This document shows, piece after piece, positions 22,227-32,947 of a DNA stretch of 64,000 nt. A program made the position numbers and the translations under genes. The notes below the pieces were generated by a model. It saw only the letters and a list, made by a program, of their open reading frames with translations. It was not told where the DNA came from and searched no databases. This DNA is from CAXQZU01 sp964228555 (GTDB lineage: Bacteria; Planctomycetota; PLA2; JAEUHO01). The DNA is taken from assembly GCA_964228555.1 (NCBI GenBank), contig CAXQZU010000040.1:107158-171157 (forward strand). The letters are read 5' to 3'. Within the stretch, counting starts at the first letter, position 1. The number at the start of each line of letters is the position of its first letter.

Positions 22227-22856
22227 TCAGCGCTCCAGCAGCACGGCGCGCACCGGGCTGGCGTCGGCGCCCTCCAGCCGCAGCGGCAGCGCCACCAGCT
22301 CGTAGGTCCCGGGCCGCACGGCCGAGAGGTCGATGCCCTCCAGGATGGTGATGCCGTGCTGCTGGAGGCGGTGGTGCGCCGGCAGGTCCTTGCTGTCGAA
22401 GGCGTCCATCGAGTCGGTGTCGATGCCCAGCAGCAGCACGCCCCGCTCGTGCAGCCAGTCGGCCAGCGCCGGCGTGGCGTGGCGCATGTGCGTGTCGAAG
22501 GCGCCCGGCCGGCGCGCGTAGCAGCGCAGCAGCAGGCGCCGCGCCTGCCGCACCAGCCCATCGGCCCCGGGCGGCAGGTCGGAGGGCTTCACGCCGCCCT
22601 CGCCCACGGCCACCTCCAGCACCACGCAGGGCCCCACGCAGGCCTCCAGCGGCACCGCGGCCGCGTCGGGCGCGCCGTCGGCGAAGTGCAGCGGCGCGTC
22701 CACGTGCGCCCCCGTGTGCACGCTCATCTCCACGCGCCCCACGTTCACGCTGGAGCCCTCGGCGATGCGCGCCACGAAGCGGAAGGCGTAGGGCGTGTCG
22801 CCCGGCCACACCGGGATGCCGGGCCGCACGGGGCGCGAGATGTCGTGGATGCGCAC
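22227..22856 (-). CDS. kynB: kynurenine formamidase (KynB-type cyclase family)
   Basis: A 209-residue metal-dependent hydrolase with a GTG start (MRIHDISRPVRPG). Family signatures are PGIPVWPGDTPY, MSVHTGAHVDAPLHF with metal-binding His and Asp residues, and GVLLLGIDTDSMD. Late strands TYELVALPLRLEGADASPVR complete the fold. KynB hydrolyses N-formylkynurenine to kynurenine and formate in tryptophan breakdown. Position directly behind kynU supports this over other cyclase-family activities. It begins 53 bases after the kynU stop, across a tandem repeat. Confidence 0.9.
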   Translation of the reverse strand: MRIHDISRPVRPGIPVWPGDTPYAFRFVARIAEGSSVNVGRVEMSVHTGAHVDAPLHFADGAPDAAAVPLEACVGPCVVLEVAVGEGGVKPSDLPPGADGLVRQARRLLLRCYARRPGAFDTHMRHATPALADWLHERGVLLLGIDTDSMDAFDSKDLPAHHRLQQHGITILEGIDLSAVRPGTYELVALPLRLEGADASPVRAVLLER

Positions 22857-22872
22857 GCCGGGGCTCCGCGTC

Positions 22873-22920
22873 GTGGACTAGGTGACGTGTGGACTATGTG
22901 ACGTGTGGACTAGGTGACGT
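22873..22920. repeat. three tandem 16-bp repeats at the kynU 3' end
   Basis: Three copies of a 16-bp unit (22873-22888, 22889-22904, 22905-22920) read GTGGACTAGGTGACGT. The middle copy differs by one base. The unit at the kynU end contains its stop codon (TAG on the minus strand), so the last codons and stop appear to have been copied twice into the kynU-kynB gap. Confidence 0.9.
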
Positions 22921-24118
22921 GCGTGCGCAGGCCCGCGTGGCGCTGCCACGCCCCCGTGCGCAGGATGTCGGCGATCTCGCCCAGCACGCGCTCCACCTCG
23001 GCGTCCGAGGTGTAGAAGTGCGGCGCCACGCGGATGCCCGCGCCGGGCCGGTAGTCCACGATCACCTCGCGCGCCAGCAGCTCGAGCTTGACCTCGTAGG
23101 CGTGCGGGCAGTCGATGGCCACCGTGCCGCCGCGGCGCGCCGGGTCCAGCGGGGCGTTGACCTTCCAGCCCTGCGCCAGCGCGCCGTCCACGAGCCGCTG
23201 CGTCTGGCGCACGCTCTTGGCGCGGATGGCCTCCACGCCCGCCTCCAGCACCAGCCGCGGCCCGGCCGAGGCCGCGTAGAGCGCCGGCACGTTGGGCGTG
23301 CCGGTCATGAAGCGGTAGGCGCCCCTCGCGTAGCGCATGGGCGGCGGGGCGAAGTCGAAGGGCATGGCGTGCGCCACCCAGCCGGTGAAGCGCGGCTCGA
23401 GGCGCTCCAGCAGGTCGGGGCGCACGTAGAGCCAGGCCCCGCCCGGGCCGCCGCACAGCCACTTGAGCACGCCGCCGGTGGCGAAGTCGCAGCCCAGCGC
23501 CGTCACGTCCACCGGCAGCGTGCCGGCCGACTGGAAGCAGTCCAGCATGACGTGCGCACCCACCTCGCGGGCGCGCCGGCACACGGCCGCGGCCTCCACC
23601 ACGTGGGCGGTCTGGAACAGCACGTGGCTGATCGACACCAGCCGCGTGCGCTCGTCGATGGCCGCCAGCAGCTCCTCCAGCGGCACGCCCAGCCCGTCGC
23701 GCGTGGGCACCTCCACCACCTCGGCGCCCAGCGCAGGCGCGAAGCGCTCGTGCAGGTAGCGGTTGGTGGGGAAGTTCATCGTCACGCCCACCAGGCGGTT
23801 GCGCGGCGCCTCCCAGTCCAGCGCCGACAGCACCAGCGCCTCGGCCGTGCTCACGTTCTGGTGCATCGACACGGTGTCGGCCGGCGCCCCCACCACGCGC
23901 CCGATCGTGTCGCCCACCTCGTGGGCCAGGTCCCACCAGCCCTCGGCCCAGGCGCGCACGCCACGCTCGCGCCAGCTGCGCGCGTAGGCCTGCAGCCCCT
24001 CCTCGGCCCCGCGCGGCATGGCGCCCAGCGAGTTGCTGATCAGGTAGGTGCAGTGCTCCAGCGTGGGGAAGTGCGCGCGGAAGGACAGCAGCGGGTCGGC
24101 AGCCACGGGAGCAGGCAT
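22910..24118 (-). CDS. kynU: kynureninase (PLP-dependent, aminotransferase class V fold)
   Basis: A 402-residue enzyme that cleaves kynurenine to anthranilate and alanine. Recognisable parts are ISNSLGAMPRG, the PLP phosphate/ring region HQNVSTAEALVLSAL, DCFQSAGTLPVDV with the PLP-binding Asp, and the lysine site GGVLKWLCGGPGG. FMTGTPNVPALYAA resembles the kynureninase STGTP segment. Length fits. A related class V enzyme cannot be excluded from sequence alone, but kynB next to it supports the call. I chose the ATG at 24118; an in-frame ATG lies four codons upstream. Confidence 0.83.
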   Translation of the reverse strand: MPAPVAADPLLSFRAHFPTLEHCTYLISNSLGAMPRGAEEGLQAYARSWRERGVRAWAEGWWDLAHEVGDTIGRVVGAPADTVSMHQNVSTAEALVLSALDWEAPRNRLVGVTMNFPTNRYLHERFAPALGAEVVEVPTRDGLGVPLEELLAAIDERTRLVSISHVLFQTAHVVEAAAVCRRAREVGAHVMLDCFQSAGTLPVDVTALGCDFATGGVLKWLCGGPGGAWLYVRPDLLERLEPRFTGWVAHAMPFDFAPPPMRYARGAYRFMTGTPNVPALYAASAGPRLVLEAGVEAIRAKSVRQTQRLVDGALAQGWKVNAPLDPARRGGTVAIDCPHAYEVKLELLAREVIVDYRPGAGIRVAPHFYTSDAEVERVLGEIADILRTGAWQRHAGLRTHVT

Positions 24119-24193
24119 GCGCGGGAGCATAGCGGGCCGGCACCGCCCCGCCCCACGCGGCCGCAGCCGGCGGTAGCATCGCAGCAGGACGCC

Positions 24194-25114
24194 ATGCACA
24201 CCCCGCCCCCTGCCCGGGCCTGCCCGCCTGCGCCGCGTGCGACCGGTGTGCGGGCCACGCCTGCGCGCGGCCCCAGCGCACGAGGCAGCGTGCCGGCAGC
24301 GAGCCCCGCTGGGCAGCCGGGCCTGCTGGCGGCGAGCTTGCTGCTGTGTGCCAGCCTGCTGCTGTGTGCCCGGCTGCCCGGCAGGGCGCTGGCCGAGGAG
24401 CCTCCCACCCCGATGGAGCAGGCGCGCACCGCCGCGCTGCGCGACCTGCGCCGCGACGTGCGGGCCTGGGCGCAGGGGCCCTGGGCGCTGCAGCGCAAGG
24501 CCGACCTGCTGCGTGCGCTCGCCGCCCTCCAGTCGCTGGGCGGCGTGGGCGCGGCCCAGGTGGCCATCGAGGCGTTGCACGCGGAGGACGCCGACGTGCG
24601 CGACCGCGCCGCCCAGCTGGTCGACAGCGTGCGCGACCCCTCGCTGGTGCTGGCGCTCGCGGCCCTGCTCGAGCACAAGGCGCTGCGCCACGACGTGGAC
24701 CTGCGCCTGCGCATCGCGCGCAGCCTGGGCGCACAGGCCCTGCCGGGGTGCCTCGCCCCGCTGGCCCTGCTGGTGCAGGACGAGGAGCCGCCCGTCGTGG
24801 CCGAGGCCTGCAAGGCCATGCTGGGCCTGCGCGACGCCCCCATCGCGCTGCGCCGCGAGCCGGTGCGGCGCATGGTGGAGCGCTACGACACCACGTGGAA
24901 CCTGATGAACTCCGTGCGGCCCGAGGACCGCCTGGCCTCGCGGCAGGCCTTCACGCAGTGGGATGGCTGGCACCAGCCCATGCGCGAGGCCCTGCGCGCC
25001 CTCACGCGCCAGCCGTGGAGCGACGCGGGCCAGTGGCGTCGCTGGTGGAACGACCACAAGAAGGACCGCGAGTGGAAGGCCCCTGCCGGCGGCGCGGGCG
25101 CCCCGCCCCCCTAG
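24194..25114 (+). CDS. secreted HEAT-like repeat protein
   Basis: A 306-residue product, divergent from kynU. The N-terminal about 67 residues end in a signal-like segment (LLAASLLLCASLLLC) built partly from an 18-bp tandem duplication at 24335-24370. The mature part has HEAT-type hairpins, such as GAAQVAIEALHAEDADVRDR and RLRIARSLGAQALPGCLAPL, followed by a Trp-rich C-terminal helix (WSDAGQWRRWWNDHKKD). No function can be assigned. The start could lie further downstream at a GTG closer to the hydrophobic core. Confidence 0.65.
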   Translation: MHTPPPARACPPAPRATGVRATPARGPSARGSVPAASPAGQPGLLAASLLLCASLLLCARLPGRALAEEPPTPMEQARTAALRDLRRDVRAWAQGPWALQRKADLLRALAALQSLGGVGAAQVAIEALHAEDADVRDRAAQLVDSVRDPSLVLALAALLEHKALRHDVDLRLRIARSLGAQALPGCLAPLALLVQDEEPPVVAEACKAMLGLRDAPIALRREPVRRMVERYDTTWNLMNSVRPEDRLASRQAFTQWDGWHQPMREALRALTRQPWSDAGQWRRWWNDHKKDREWKAPAGGAGAPPP

Positions 25115-25145
25115 CCAGGGCGCCGGCCCCCCGCGGCCTACGGGG

Positions 25146-25175
25146 CCCCCGGGCCCGCTCGCGCGGGCCCGGGGG
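25146..25175 (-). terminator. terminator hairpin behind rnpB
   Basis: A perfect 13-bp inverted repeat (25146-25158 and 25163-25175) around a 4-base loop sits immediately 3' of the RNase P RNA on the minus strand. The plus-strand HEAT gene ends 31 bases away, so the hairpin may serve both directions. Confidence 0.72.
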
Positions 25176-25179
25176 ACGG

Positions 25180-25565
25180 TGGAGCCGCCCGTACGCCGGG
25201 TTCTGTCGTGGGCGACCATCGATCTAGGACCGCCGTTGCCGACGGCCTCCAACGGCCTACCCGCAGGTCCTGGCGACGCGGGCCGCGTCGCGCAGCCTTG
25301 CGGCTGCTCCCTGCCTACATGGCCTTGCTCCAGGTGGGGCTTGCCGTGCCAGGACCGTCGCCGGCCCCGCGGTGGGCTCTTACCCCACCGTTTCACCCTT
25401 GCCTGATCCGGGCTTGCGCCCGGCCATCGGCGGTCTGCTCTCTGTTGCGCTGTCCCTGGGCTCGCGCCCGGTGGGCGTTACCCACCACCTTGCCCTGGGG
25501 AGCCCGGACGTTCCTCGGGGGCTTGCGCCCACGCGGTCGCCTGGACGACTCCGCGGGCAAGCCTA
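25180..25565 (-). ncRNA. rnpB: RNase P RNA (bacterial type A)
   Basis: The minus strand carries the universal 5' core GAGGAACGTCCGGGCTCC and the 3' core ACAGAACCCGGCGTACGG. Between them are the ACAGAGAGCAGACC and GGTAAGAGCCCACCG segments of the specificity and catalytic domains. TTGCCCG near 25557 can pair with CGGGCGG near 25188 to close helix P1, giving about 380 nt. The RNA is the catalyst that matures tRNA 5' ends. It lies between the zinc-ribbon gene and its own terminator. The ends are estimated. Confidence 0.95.
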
Positions 25566-25608
25566 CCACGGCGACGGGCACGCCCCGCGCGGGGCACCGG
25601 CACCGGCC

Positions 25609-26325
25609 TCAGCGCGGCAGCAGGATGCGGTTGCAGGCCTTGCAGGCCACCACGCGCGTCTTGTTGGTGACCGCCAGCACGTCGTTGCGCACCTGGCTGG
25701 TGTGGCAGGCACTGCAGGCGTCGCCCTCCAGCAGCGCGGTGCCCTGCCCGCGCGCCCGGCGTGCAGCCTCGTACACCTGCAGCGTGGTGGGTGCGAGCCC
25801 CTCGAGGCGGGCAGGCCGCTGCGCCGCCAGCCCGTCGCGACGCGCCTTGACGTCCGCCAGCCGGGCGGCCGTCGCTGCCCGGCCCTCGTCCAGCCGCTGC
25901 TGGGCGGCGGCGCGCTGGGCCTGCGTCGCCTGCTGCCGGGCCTCGCCCTGCTTGAGCATGTCCAGCACCTTGATCTCCTCGGTCTCGAGGCGATCGATGT
26001 CCGCCTGCGCGTTGGCGATCTCCGCGCGGTAGGCCATGTACTCCTTCTGGTTGCGCACCGTGTTGCTCTGCTCGGCCAGCTTGGCCTTGCGCGACTCGCC
26101 GGCCTTGCGCTCCGTCTCCAGCATGCGCACGCGCACCCGCGCGGCACGCAGCAGCTCGTCGAGCTTCTTGAGCTGCGCATCCAGCTGGGCCACCTCGGCC
26201 GCCTGCGCAGCCACGGCCTTGGGATCGCGCTCCAGCTGCTCGTCCAGCGCGCGCACGTCGTCGTCGTGACGGGCCAGCGCCTGGATCCGCTCGAGGATGT
26301 CGGGCACGGTGAGGGTCTGCGTCAT
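25609..26325 (-). CDS. coiled-coil C4-type zinc-ribbon protein
   Basis: A 238-residue protein. Residues about 10-175 form a long charged coiled coil (for example RLETEEIKVLDMLKQGEAR). Residues about 200-235 are a zinc ribbon with CSACH and CKACN pairs. This is the architecture of the CT398/CdsZ-like family, whose chlamydial member has been linked to sigma factors and secretion. Here it lies 157 bases downstream of rpoD and just upstream of rnpB on the same strand. A regulatory role near the transcription machinery is possible but unproven. Confidence 0.85.
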   Translation of the reverse strand: MTQTLTVPDILERIQALARHDDDVRALDEQLERDPKAVAAQAAEVAQLDAQLKKLDELLRAARVRVRMLETERKAGESRKAKLAEQSNTVRNQKEYMAYRAEIANAQADIDRLETEEIKVLDMLKQGEARQQATQAQRAAAQQRLDEGRAATAARLADVKARRDGLAAQRPARLEGLAPTTLQVYEAARRARGQGTALLEGDACSACHTSQVRNDVLAVTNKTRVVACKACNRILLPR

Positions 26326-26482
26326 GCGGCGGGCTCTCCAACGGGGACGCCGGCACTGCCCGCAGGCAGGCCCGCGGCCGGGCTCGTGACAGGGGCTGGG
26401 CCAGCGCGCCCTGCGCGCGACCACGGGCGGCCGGGGGCCCCCACCGCGCCAGGACCCCGGAGGATCGCGCGGCGGGAGGCGC

Positions 26483-28176
<1,694 letters not shown>

Positions 28177-28180
<4 letters not shown>

Positions 28181-30021
28181 CCAGGCGACTCCGGGCCGGC
28201 ACGAGGTGCGGCGGGAAAGGGTGCTTGAGGAGGAGCGGGAGGCAAAGCCGGGGTCGGGGTGACCCGTGCCGGGTGGGTCGAGAGCATCTCCCCCAGCGGG
28301 CCCTGGGGGTCGCTGGCCTCGCGGGCCTGCTGGGCCGCCTCCATGCGCCGCTGCAGGCGCCTGCGGCGCTCCAGGTGATCCACGAAGCGCTCGCCCCGCT
28401 CGGCAAGGTCGGGCCCCTGCGGCAGGTCGGCCAGCTCGGCGCAGGCCTCCGGGTCCTCGGCAAAGCGCACCACCAGCGCGGCGGCATCGCAGGTGCCGTG
28501 CGCCTCGCGCAGGGCGATCAGGCCGGTGTAGAGCCGCTGGCGCACGCCGGGGCCGAAGTCCTCCGGGCCCACGGCGCGCAGCACGCGCTCGGCCAGCGGC
28601 CCGCCCGCGCAGGCCACCGCGAGCAGCAGCAGCTCGTCGAGGCGCTGGTGGCGCGACTGGAAGGACCCCTCGCCGGGCGCTGCGGGCGCAGCCGGCGTGC
28701 GCGCGGCGGCCGCCGGCGCACCGGACGCCTCGCCCAGCATGCGACGCAGCAGGCGCTCGGTCTCCACGCCGCCGCCCAGGCGCTCGACGAGCGTGCGCAG
28801 CATGAAGTCGCGCTCGACATGGCTCTTGACGCGCGCGATGGTCTTCACCAGCGCCTCGGCGGCCTGCGCCCGCCCGTGCGGCGAGGCCAGGTCGAGCCGC
28901 GCGCGCAGCGCCGCAAGCATGTAGTCCAGCACGCCCTGGCCCTGGTCGAGCACCGCCTGGAAGGCGGCCGCGCCCTCCTCCAGCAGGATCTCGTCCACGT
29001 CGCGCCCCTCGGGCAGCGAGGCCACCTTCACCTCGAGGCCCTCGGCCAGCAGCAGGTCGATGGCCTTCTCGGCGGCTGCGCGCCCGGCGGCGTCCCCGTC
29101 GTAGACCAGGACCACGCGCGGCACGAAGCGGCGCAGCAGCGTGGCCTGCTGGGGCGTGAAGGCCGTGCCCATGCCGGCCACCGCGGCGTCGAAGCCGAAG
29201 CGGTGCGCCATCAGCACGTCCGTGTAGCCCTCCATCAGCAGGGCCTCGCCACGCCGGCGCGTGCCGTCGCGCGCCATGTCCAGCGCGAACAGCGTCGCGC
29301 CCTTGCGGAAGACGGGCGTCTCGGGCCCGTTCAGGTACTTGGGCATGTCGTCGGGCGCCAGCGCGCGCGCGCCGAAGGTGACCACCTGCCCCAGCAGGTT
29401 GCGCACCGGGAAGGTGATGCGGTGGCGGAAGCGGTCGTAGTGGCCCGAGCCGCTGCTGCGCGGCACCACGAGGCCGGCCAGCTCCAGCGTGGCCACGTCG
29501 ATCTTGCGCGCGGCGGCGGCCGCCAGCAGCCGGTCCCAGCCCGCTGGCGCGTAGCCCAGCCCGAAGCGCTCCTGCGCCTCGGCCGGGAAGCCGCGCGCCT
29601 CCAGGTAGCGGCGCGCCTCGGCGCCCTCCTCGGAGGCCAGCGCGCGCGTGAACAGCTCCTGCGCGAAGGAGAGCGCGCGCAGGCAGGCCTCCAGCTCGCC
29701 CTTGGGCGGGCCCGCGGGCTCGCGGCTGTCGGGCACCGGGATGCCACGTTCCTGCGCCAGCATGCGCAGTGCCTCGGGGAAGGCCATGCGCAGGTGCAGC
29801 ATCACGAAGGTGATCACCGTGCCGCCCTTGCCGCAGCCGAAGCACTTGAACGACTGCCGGCTGGGGTTGACGGTGAAGCTGGGCGTCTTCTCGTCGTGGA
29901 AGGGGCACAGGCCCTTGAAGGCGCTGCCCGCCCGCTTGAGCGGCACGTGGCGCTCGATCACGGCCACGATGTCGTGGGCCTCGATCACGCGCGCGATGAC
30001 GTCGTCGGGGATGCGCCCCAT
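28177..30021 (-). CDS. dnaG: DNA primase
   Basis: A 614-residue primase that makes RNA primers at replication forks. The N-terminal zinc finger is CPFHDEKTPSF plus FKCFGCGKGG. The core follows with RFRHRITFPVRNLLGQVV, and the TOPRIM domain shows EGYTDVLMAHRFG and LVYDGDAAGRAA with acidic metal ligands. The C-terminal helicase-interaction region ends in a Pro-rich tail. Its last bases overlap the rpoD start. rsmA lies upstream on the same strand after 264 bases. Confidence 0.97.
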
Positions 30022-30285
30022 GGCTCTCCAGCACGGCCTCGCCCGCCCCGGGGGCGGCCCCGGCCGGCGGGGGCTGCCCTTGGGGCCGGCACGCACCGGC
30101 AAGGGCGGGACTCTACGCCCGCCGGAGGCCAGCGGGCCGCCGGCCCCGGGTGGGCACCCCCCGGGACGCAGCGTCGCAAGGATGCGACAGCCCGGACCCA
30201 CGCAAGCCCCGGCCCGCGGCCGGCCGCCACCTGCCACCTGCCGCCTGCCGCCCGCCGCGGGCGATGACACGGCGGCTGGCCGGGC

Positions 30286-31215
30286 CTAGGCTCCCGCGCC
30301 CTCGCCCGTGGCGTCCCGGCCCGCGCGCCCCGCTGCCGGGCGCCCCAGCGCCCGCCACAGTGCCAGCATGCGCACCGGCTCCACCTCCTGCGGGCGCTGG
30401 GTGGGCGCGACGGCGGCCCTGGCCAGCGCCTCCCCCACCGCGCCGGGTGCCCGCCCCTCGACCAGCAGCGGCAGCGAGGAGGACAGCATCTTGCGCCGCA
30501 GGCCGAACAGCGCGGTCACGAAGGCCGCCAGCGGCGCGCACTCCCGCGGCTCCAGCAGGGCCGGCGCGCGCGGCACCAGGCGCAGCAGCGCCGACTGCAC
30601 GCGCGGCTGGGGCCAGAACACCTCCGGGCCGTAGCGCCGCAGGATGCGGCCGGTGGCCAGCAGGCCCACCTGCACCGAGGGCGCGCCGTACGCCGGGTCG
30701 GGCGGGTGCGCGAGCAGCTTCTCGGCCACCTCGCGCTGCACCATCACCGTCATCTCCTGCGGCGGCTGCGGCAGGGCCAGCACGCCCAGCAGGATGGGCG
30801 TGGCCGCGCCATACGGCAGGTTGCTCACCAGCAGGCGCCGCCCGCCGCCGGCAGCGGGTGCCTCGAGCGCCGCGCGGAACGCGTCCGCCAGCCGGTGCTT
30901 GCCCTCCAGCACGTCGCCCTGCACGAAGCGCACCGTCGCGGGCCAGTCGCACAGGCCCTGCGCGAAGGCCTGGATGTCGGCGTCGATGTCGAAGCTCACC
31001 ACCTCGGCGCCCAGCTCCGCCAGCGCGTAGGTGAGCAGGCCCGGTCCCGTGCCCACCTCCACCACGCGGTCGCCGGGCCGCACGCCGGCGTCGCGCACGA
31101 TGGCGTCCACCGCCTGCGCGTCGGTCAGGAAGCACTGCCCATGCGCCTTGCGCGGCGCCAGGCCCGCCGCCTCCAGCGCCGCCCTGAGCGCGCGCGTGGT
31201 GCGCGGGAAGCTCAT
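30286..31215 (-). CDS. rsmA: 16S rRNA dimethyladenosine transferase RsmA/KsgA
   Basis: A 309-residue SAM-dependent enzyme that dimethylates two adjacent adenines near the 16S rRNA 3' end. Motifs are KAHGQCFLTD at the N-terminus, the SAM loop VVEVGTGPGLLTYAL, the acidic ribose ligand region VSFDIDADIQAF, and the catalytic NLPYG. VMVQREVAEKLLA and PQPRVQSALLRLVP are family hallmarks. I start it at the ATG giving MSFPRTTRAL; the longer upstream reading is low-complexity. It is the last chromosomal gene before the prophage. Confidence 0.95.
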   Translation of the reverse strand: MSFPRTTRALRAALEAAGLAPRKAHGQCFLTDAQAVDAIVRDAGVRPGDRVVEVGTGPGLLTYALAELGAEVVSFDIDADIQAFAQGLCDWPATVRFVQGDVLEGKHRLADAFRAALEAPAAGGGRRLLVSNLPYGAATPILLGVLALPQPPQEMTVMVQREVAEKLLAHPPDPAYGAPSVQVGLLATGRILRRYGPEVFWPQPRVQSALLRLVPRAPALLEPRECAPLAAFVTALFGLRRKMLSSSLPLLVEGRAPGAVGEALARAAVAPTQRPQEVEPVRMLALWRALGRPAAGRAGRDATGEGAGA

Positions 31216-31542
31216 GCCGGCCCCCACCCGGGCATTCCATGCCCCGGGCGACAGGACGTACGGGCAGCAGGCCGGGGACGGCGGGCAGGGCCCATCACCC
31301 GAGGGTAGGCCCGCCCAGCCCGACAGCCCCAAGGAAGGAGCCCGGCCGTCCCACGCCGGCTCACTCGCATGTGCCGCACTGGCCAAGGGCGGGGCATGTG
31401 CCCAAGGGCCCACCCTAGACGCCTGCGCCTCTCGCACGACCGACGCCTGAGGGGCGCGCACGCCCCCCGCCAGCCCGGCAGTGCCCGTCCATCTCCTGTG
31501 CCCGGCCCACGCCCCCCCCCCCCGCCGCCCGCCGCGCAGGCC
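31216..31542. other. intergenic region upstream of rsmA, chromosome-prophage junction
   Basis: No gene is supported here. The stretch contains the presumed rsmA promoter region and, at 31512-31523, an uninterrupted run of 12 C. I searched it for the missing 5' half of tRNA-Asp (acceptor and D arm) and do not see one. Confidence 0.6.
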
Positions 31543-31593
31543 CCCGGCCTGTCAAGCCGGAGGTCGCGGGCTCGAGCCCCGTCACTCCCGCCA
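31543..31593 (+). other. 3' half of tRNA-Asp (GTC), putative attachment-site core
   Basis: The anticodon arm CCGGC-CTGTCAA-GCCGG (anticodon GTC at 31551-31553), variable loop, T arm (GCGGG-CTCGAGC-CCCGT) and the 3' acceptor strand with CCA (31591-31593) are present. The acceptor 5' strand and D arm are absent. Tyrosine integrases commonly recombine in tRNA 3' halves, and an integrase gene starts 325 bases downstream. This is therefore probably an att core, not a working tRNA. Confidence 0.8.
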
Positions 31594-31684
31594 TTCAACT
31601 CGCGCGCAAGTCGCGCCGCTGCACCGTCTTACGGCGGTGCCCCGTTCGCGCGCCGCGAGGCCCCCAGGACGTAGGGATCCCTCC

Positions 31685-31706
31685 GTACCAGCACCGGTGC
31701 TGGTAC
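31685..31706. promoter_or_regulatory. 22-bp perfect palindrome upstream of the integrase
   Basis: The sequence from 31685 to 31706 is its own reverse complement, centred on ACCGGT, with half-site GTACCAGCACC. The half-site GTACCAGCA recurs at 32968-32976 just after the integrase. A dimeric repressor or directionality factor is the natural candidate binder; which one is unknown. Confidence 0.75.
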
Positions 31707-31723
31707 AGCGCAGAACGCGCTCT

Positions 31724-31760
31724 GGATCGACGCCCGATCCACGCCGGATCGACGCCCGAT
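31724..31760. repeat. paired 15-bp direct repeats, possible integrase arm sites
   Basis: GGATCGACGCCCGAT occurs at 31724-31738 and again at 31746-31760. The starts are 22 bp apart, about two helical turns. Position between the att core and the integrase gene fits arm-type sites bound by the integrase N-terminal domain. Confidence 0.7.
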
Positions 31761-31918
31761 TCCACGACGCACCTGCGCGAGGGCCACGAGAACGTGCCTC
31801 CGCGCTCTCTCCACGCCGAGGGTCGCGCGCGGCACCAAACCCCCGCAGAGCGCAGCGGAATGGCCCTTCGGGGCTGTCCCCTGCACGAGGTCATGTCGCC
31901 CCTCCCACGCCGGAGGTC

Positions 31919-32947
31919 ATGCCCGTGCCTTGGCTGCGCTCACGTACCGAACGCTCTTCCGGGATCACCACCTGGGCGATCGAGTGGCGCGAGGGCGGCC
32001 GCACGGGGAAGGTCCGCTCGCGCTCGCTGGGCGCCGTCACCAAGAAGGACGCCGAGGTCGAGCTCGCCGCCATGCAGGCCGGCCGGACCGCCCGCCGCGC
32101 CGCCCCGCAGGCCGCAGAGCCCGCCAAGGCCGTCGAGGGCTACCTGACCCACCTCAAGGTCTCCGGCCGCCGCCAGGGCACGATCGACCACGACGCCGAC
32201 AAGTTGAAGCCGCTCCTCGACGAGTGGGCCGACCGTCCGATGGCGGGCTGGTCACGCACCATGCTGGAGGGGCTCCTCGACGACCGCGGGTGGTCCCCCT
32301 CCCGCGTGCGCCAGGCGCTCGGCGTCTACCGCCGCTTCATTGGGTGGTGCAAGGCGGTCGGCTTCGCTTGCGGAGACTTCGTGGGTGACTTCAAGCCGCC
32401 CCGTGCCCGCCCGCTCGAGCACCGGGAGGCCCTCTCCGCGGAGCAGTGCCGCCGCCTCCTGGCTGCAGCCCGTGGCCACTACCTTGAGGTCCCCGTCGCT
32501 CTCGGGCTCTTCGCGGGCCTCTCCCGCGCCGACCTTCGGGCGCTGACCTGGAAGGAGATCGACTTCGACGCCGGCCTCATCGGGCGCCCCCGGCACAAGA
32601 CCGGCACGCGCCTCCGGCTCCCGATCTCGGCCCCGCTCAAGGAGGTCCTCGAACGCCACCGCCAGCGCTCGGGGCTCGTCTGTCGGCGCCTCCCGGAGTC
32701 GGACTCCTCCCTCTACAAGGCGCTCCACCGCCTCATGGACCGCGCCGGCGTCCCCCGGAGCGGCTGGCACCAGCTACGGCACACGGCGGCCACGCTCCTC
32801 GCGGCCGCGGGGACGGACGTCGCCACGATCGGGCGGATTCTCGGGCACCGGCCGGGGAGCGTGGTCACGCTGCGATACCTGCACACGGATGACGACCGGC
32901 TACGGCGGGCGGCGGAGGCGGTCGGGAGCGCGGTTGCCCGCGCATAG
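31919..32947 (+). CDS. tyrosine recombinase / phage integrase
   Basis: A 342-residue recombinase with GGAGG just before the ATG at 31919. The N-terminal part carries a small beta-rich arm-binding region and a SAM-like core-binding domain (about 70-160). The catalytic residues are visible: Arg203 in GLSRADLRAL, Lys227 in RHKTGTR, His284 and Arg287 in HQLRHTAA, His310 in LGHRPG, and Tyr320 in TLRYLH, ten residues after His310 as usual. It should integrate and excise the element at the tRNA-Asp core. It points away from the host genes. Confidence 0.93.
   Translation: MPVPWLRSRTERSSGITTWAIEWREGGRTGKVRSRSLGAVTKKDAEVELAAMQAGRTARRAAPQAAEPAKAVEGYLTHLKVSGRRQGTIDHDADKLKPLLDEWADRPMAGWSRTMLEGLLDDRGWSPSRVRQALGVYRRFIGWCKAVGFACGDFVGDFKPPRARPLEHREALSAEQCRRLLAAARGHYLEVPVALGLFAGLSRADLRALTWKEIDFDAGLIGRPRHKTGTRLRLPISAPLKEVLERHRQRSGLVCRRLPESDSSLYKALHRLMDRAGVPRSGWHQLRHTAATLLAAAGTDVATIGRILGHRPGSVVTLRYLHTDDDRLRRAAEAVGSAVARA

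Noticed and set aside
31216..31461. N-terminal extension of RsmA
   Set aside because: The extension is low-complexity and not typical of the family. The conserved protein begins near MSFPRTTRAL.
31481..31918. Longer integrase start upstream
   Set aside because: It would read through the tRNA fragment and the palindrome in Arg/Pro-rich sequence. The ATG at 31919 has GGAGG and a normal integrase N-terminus.
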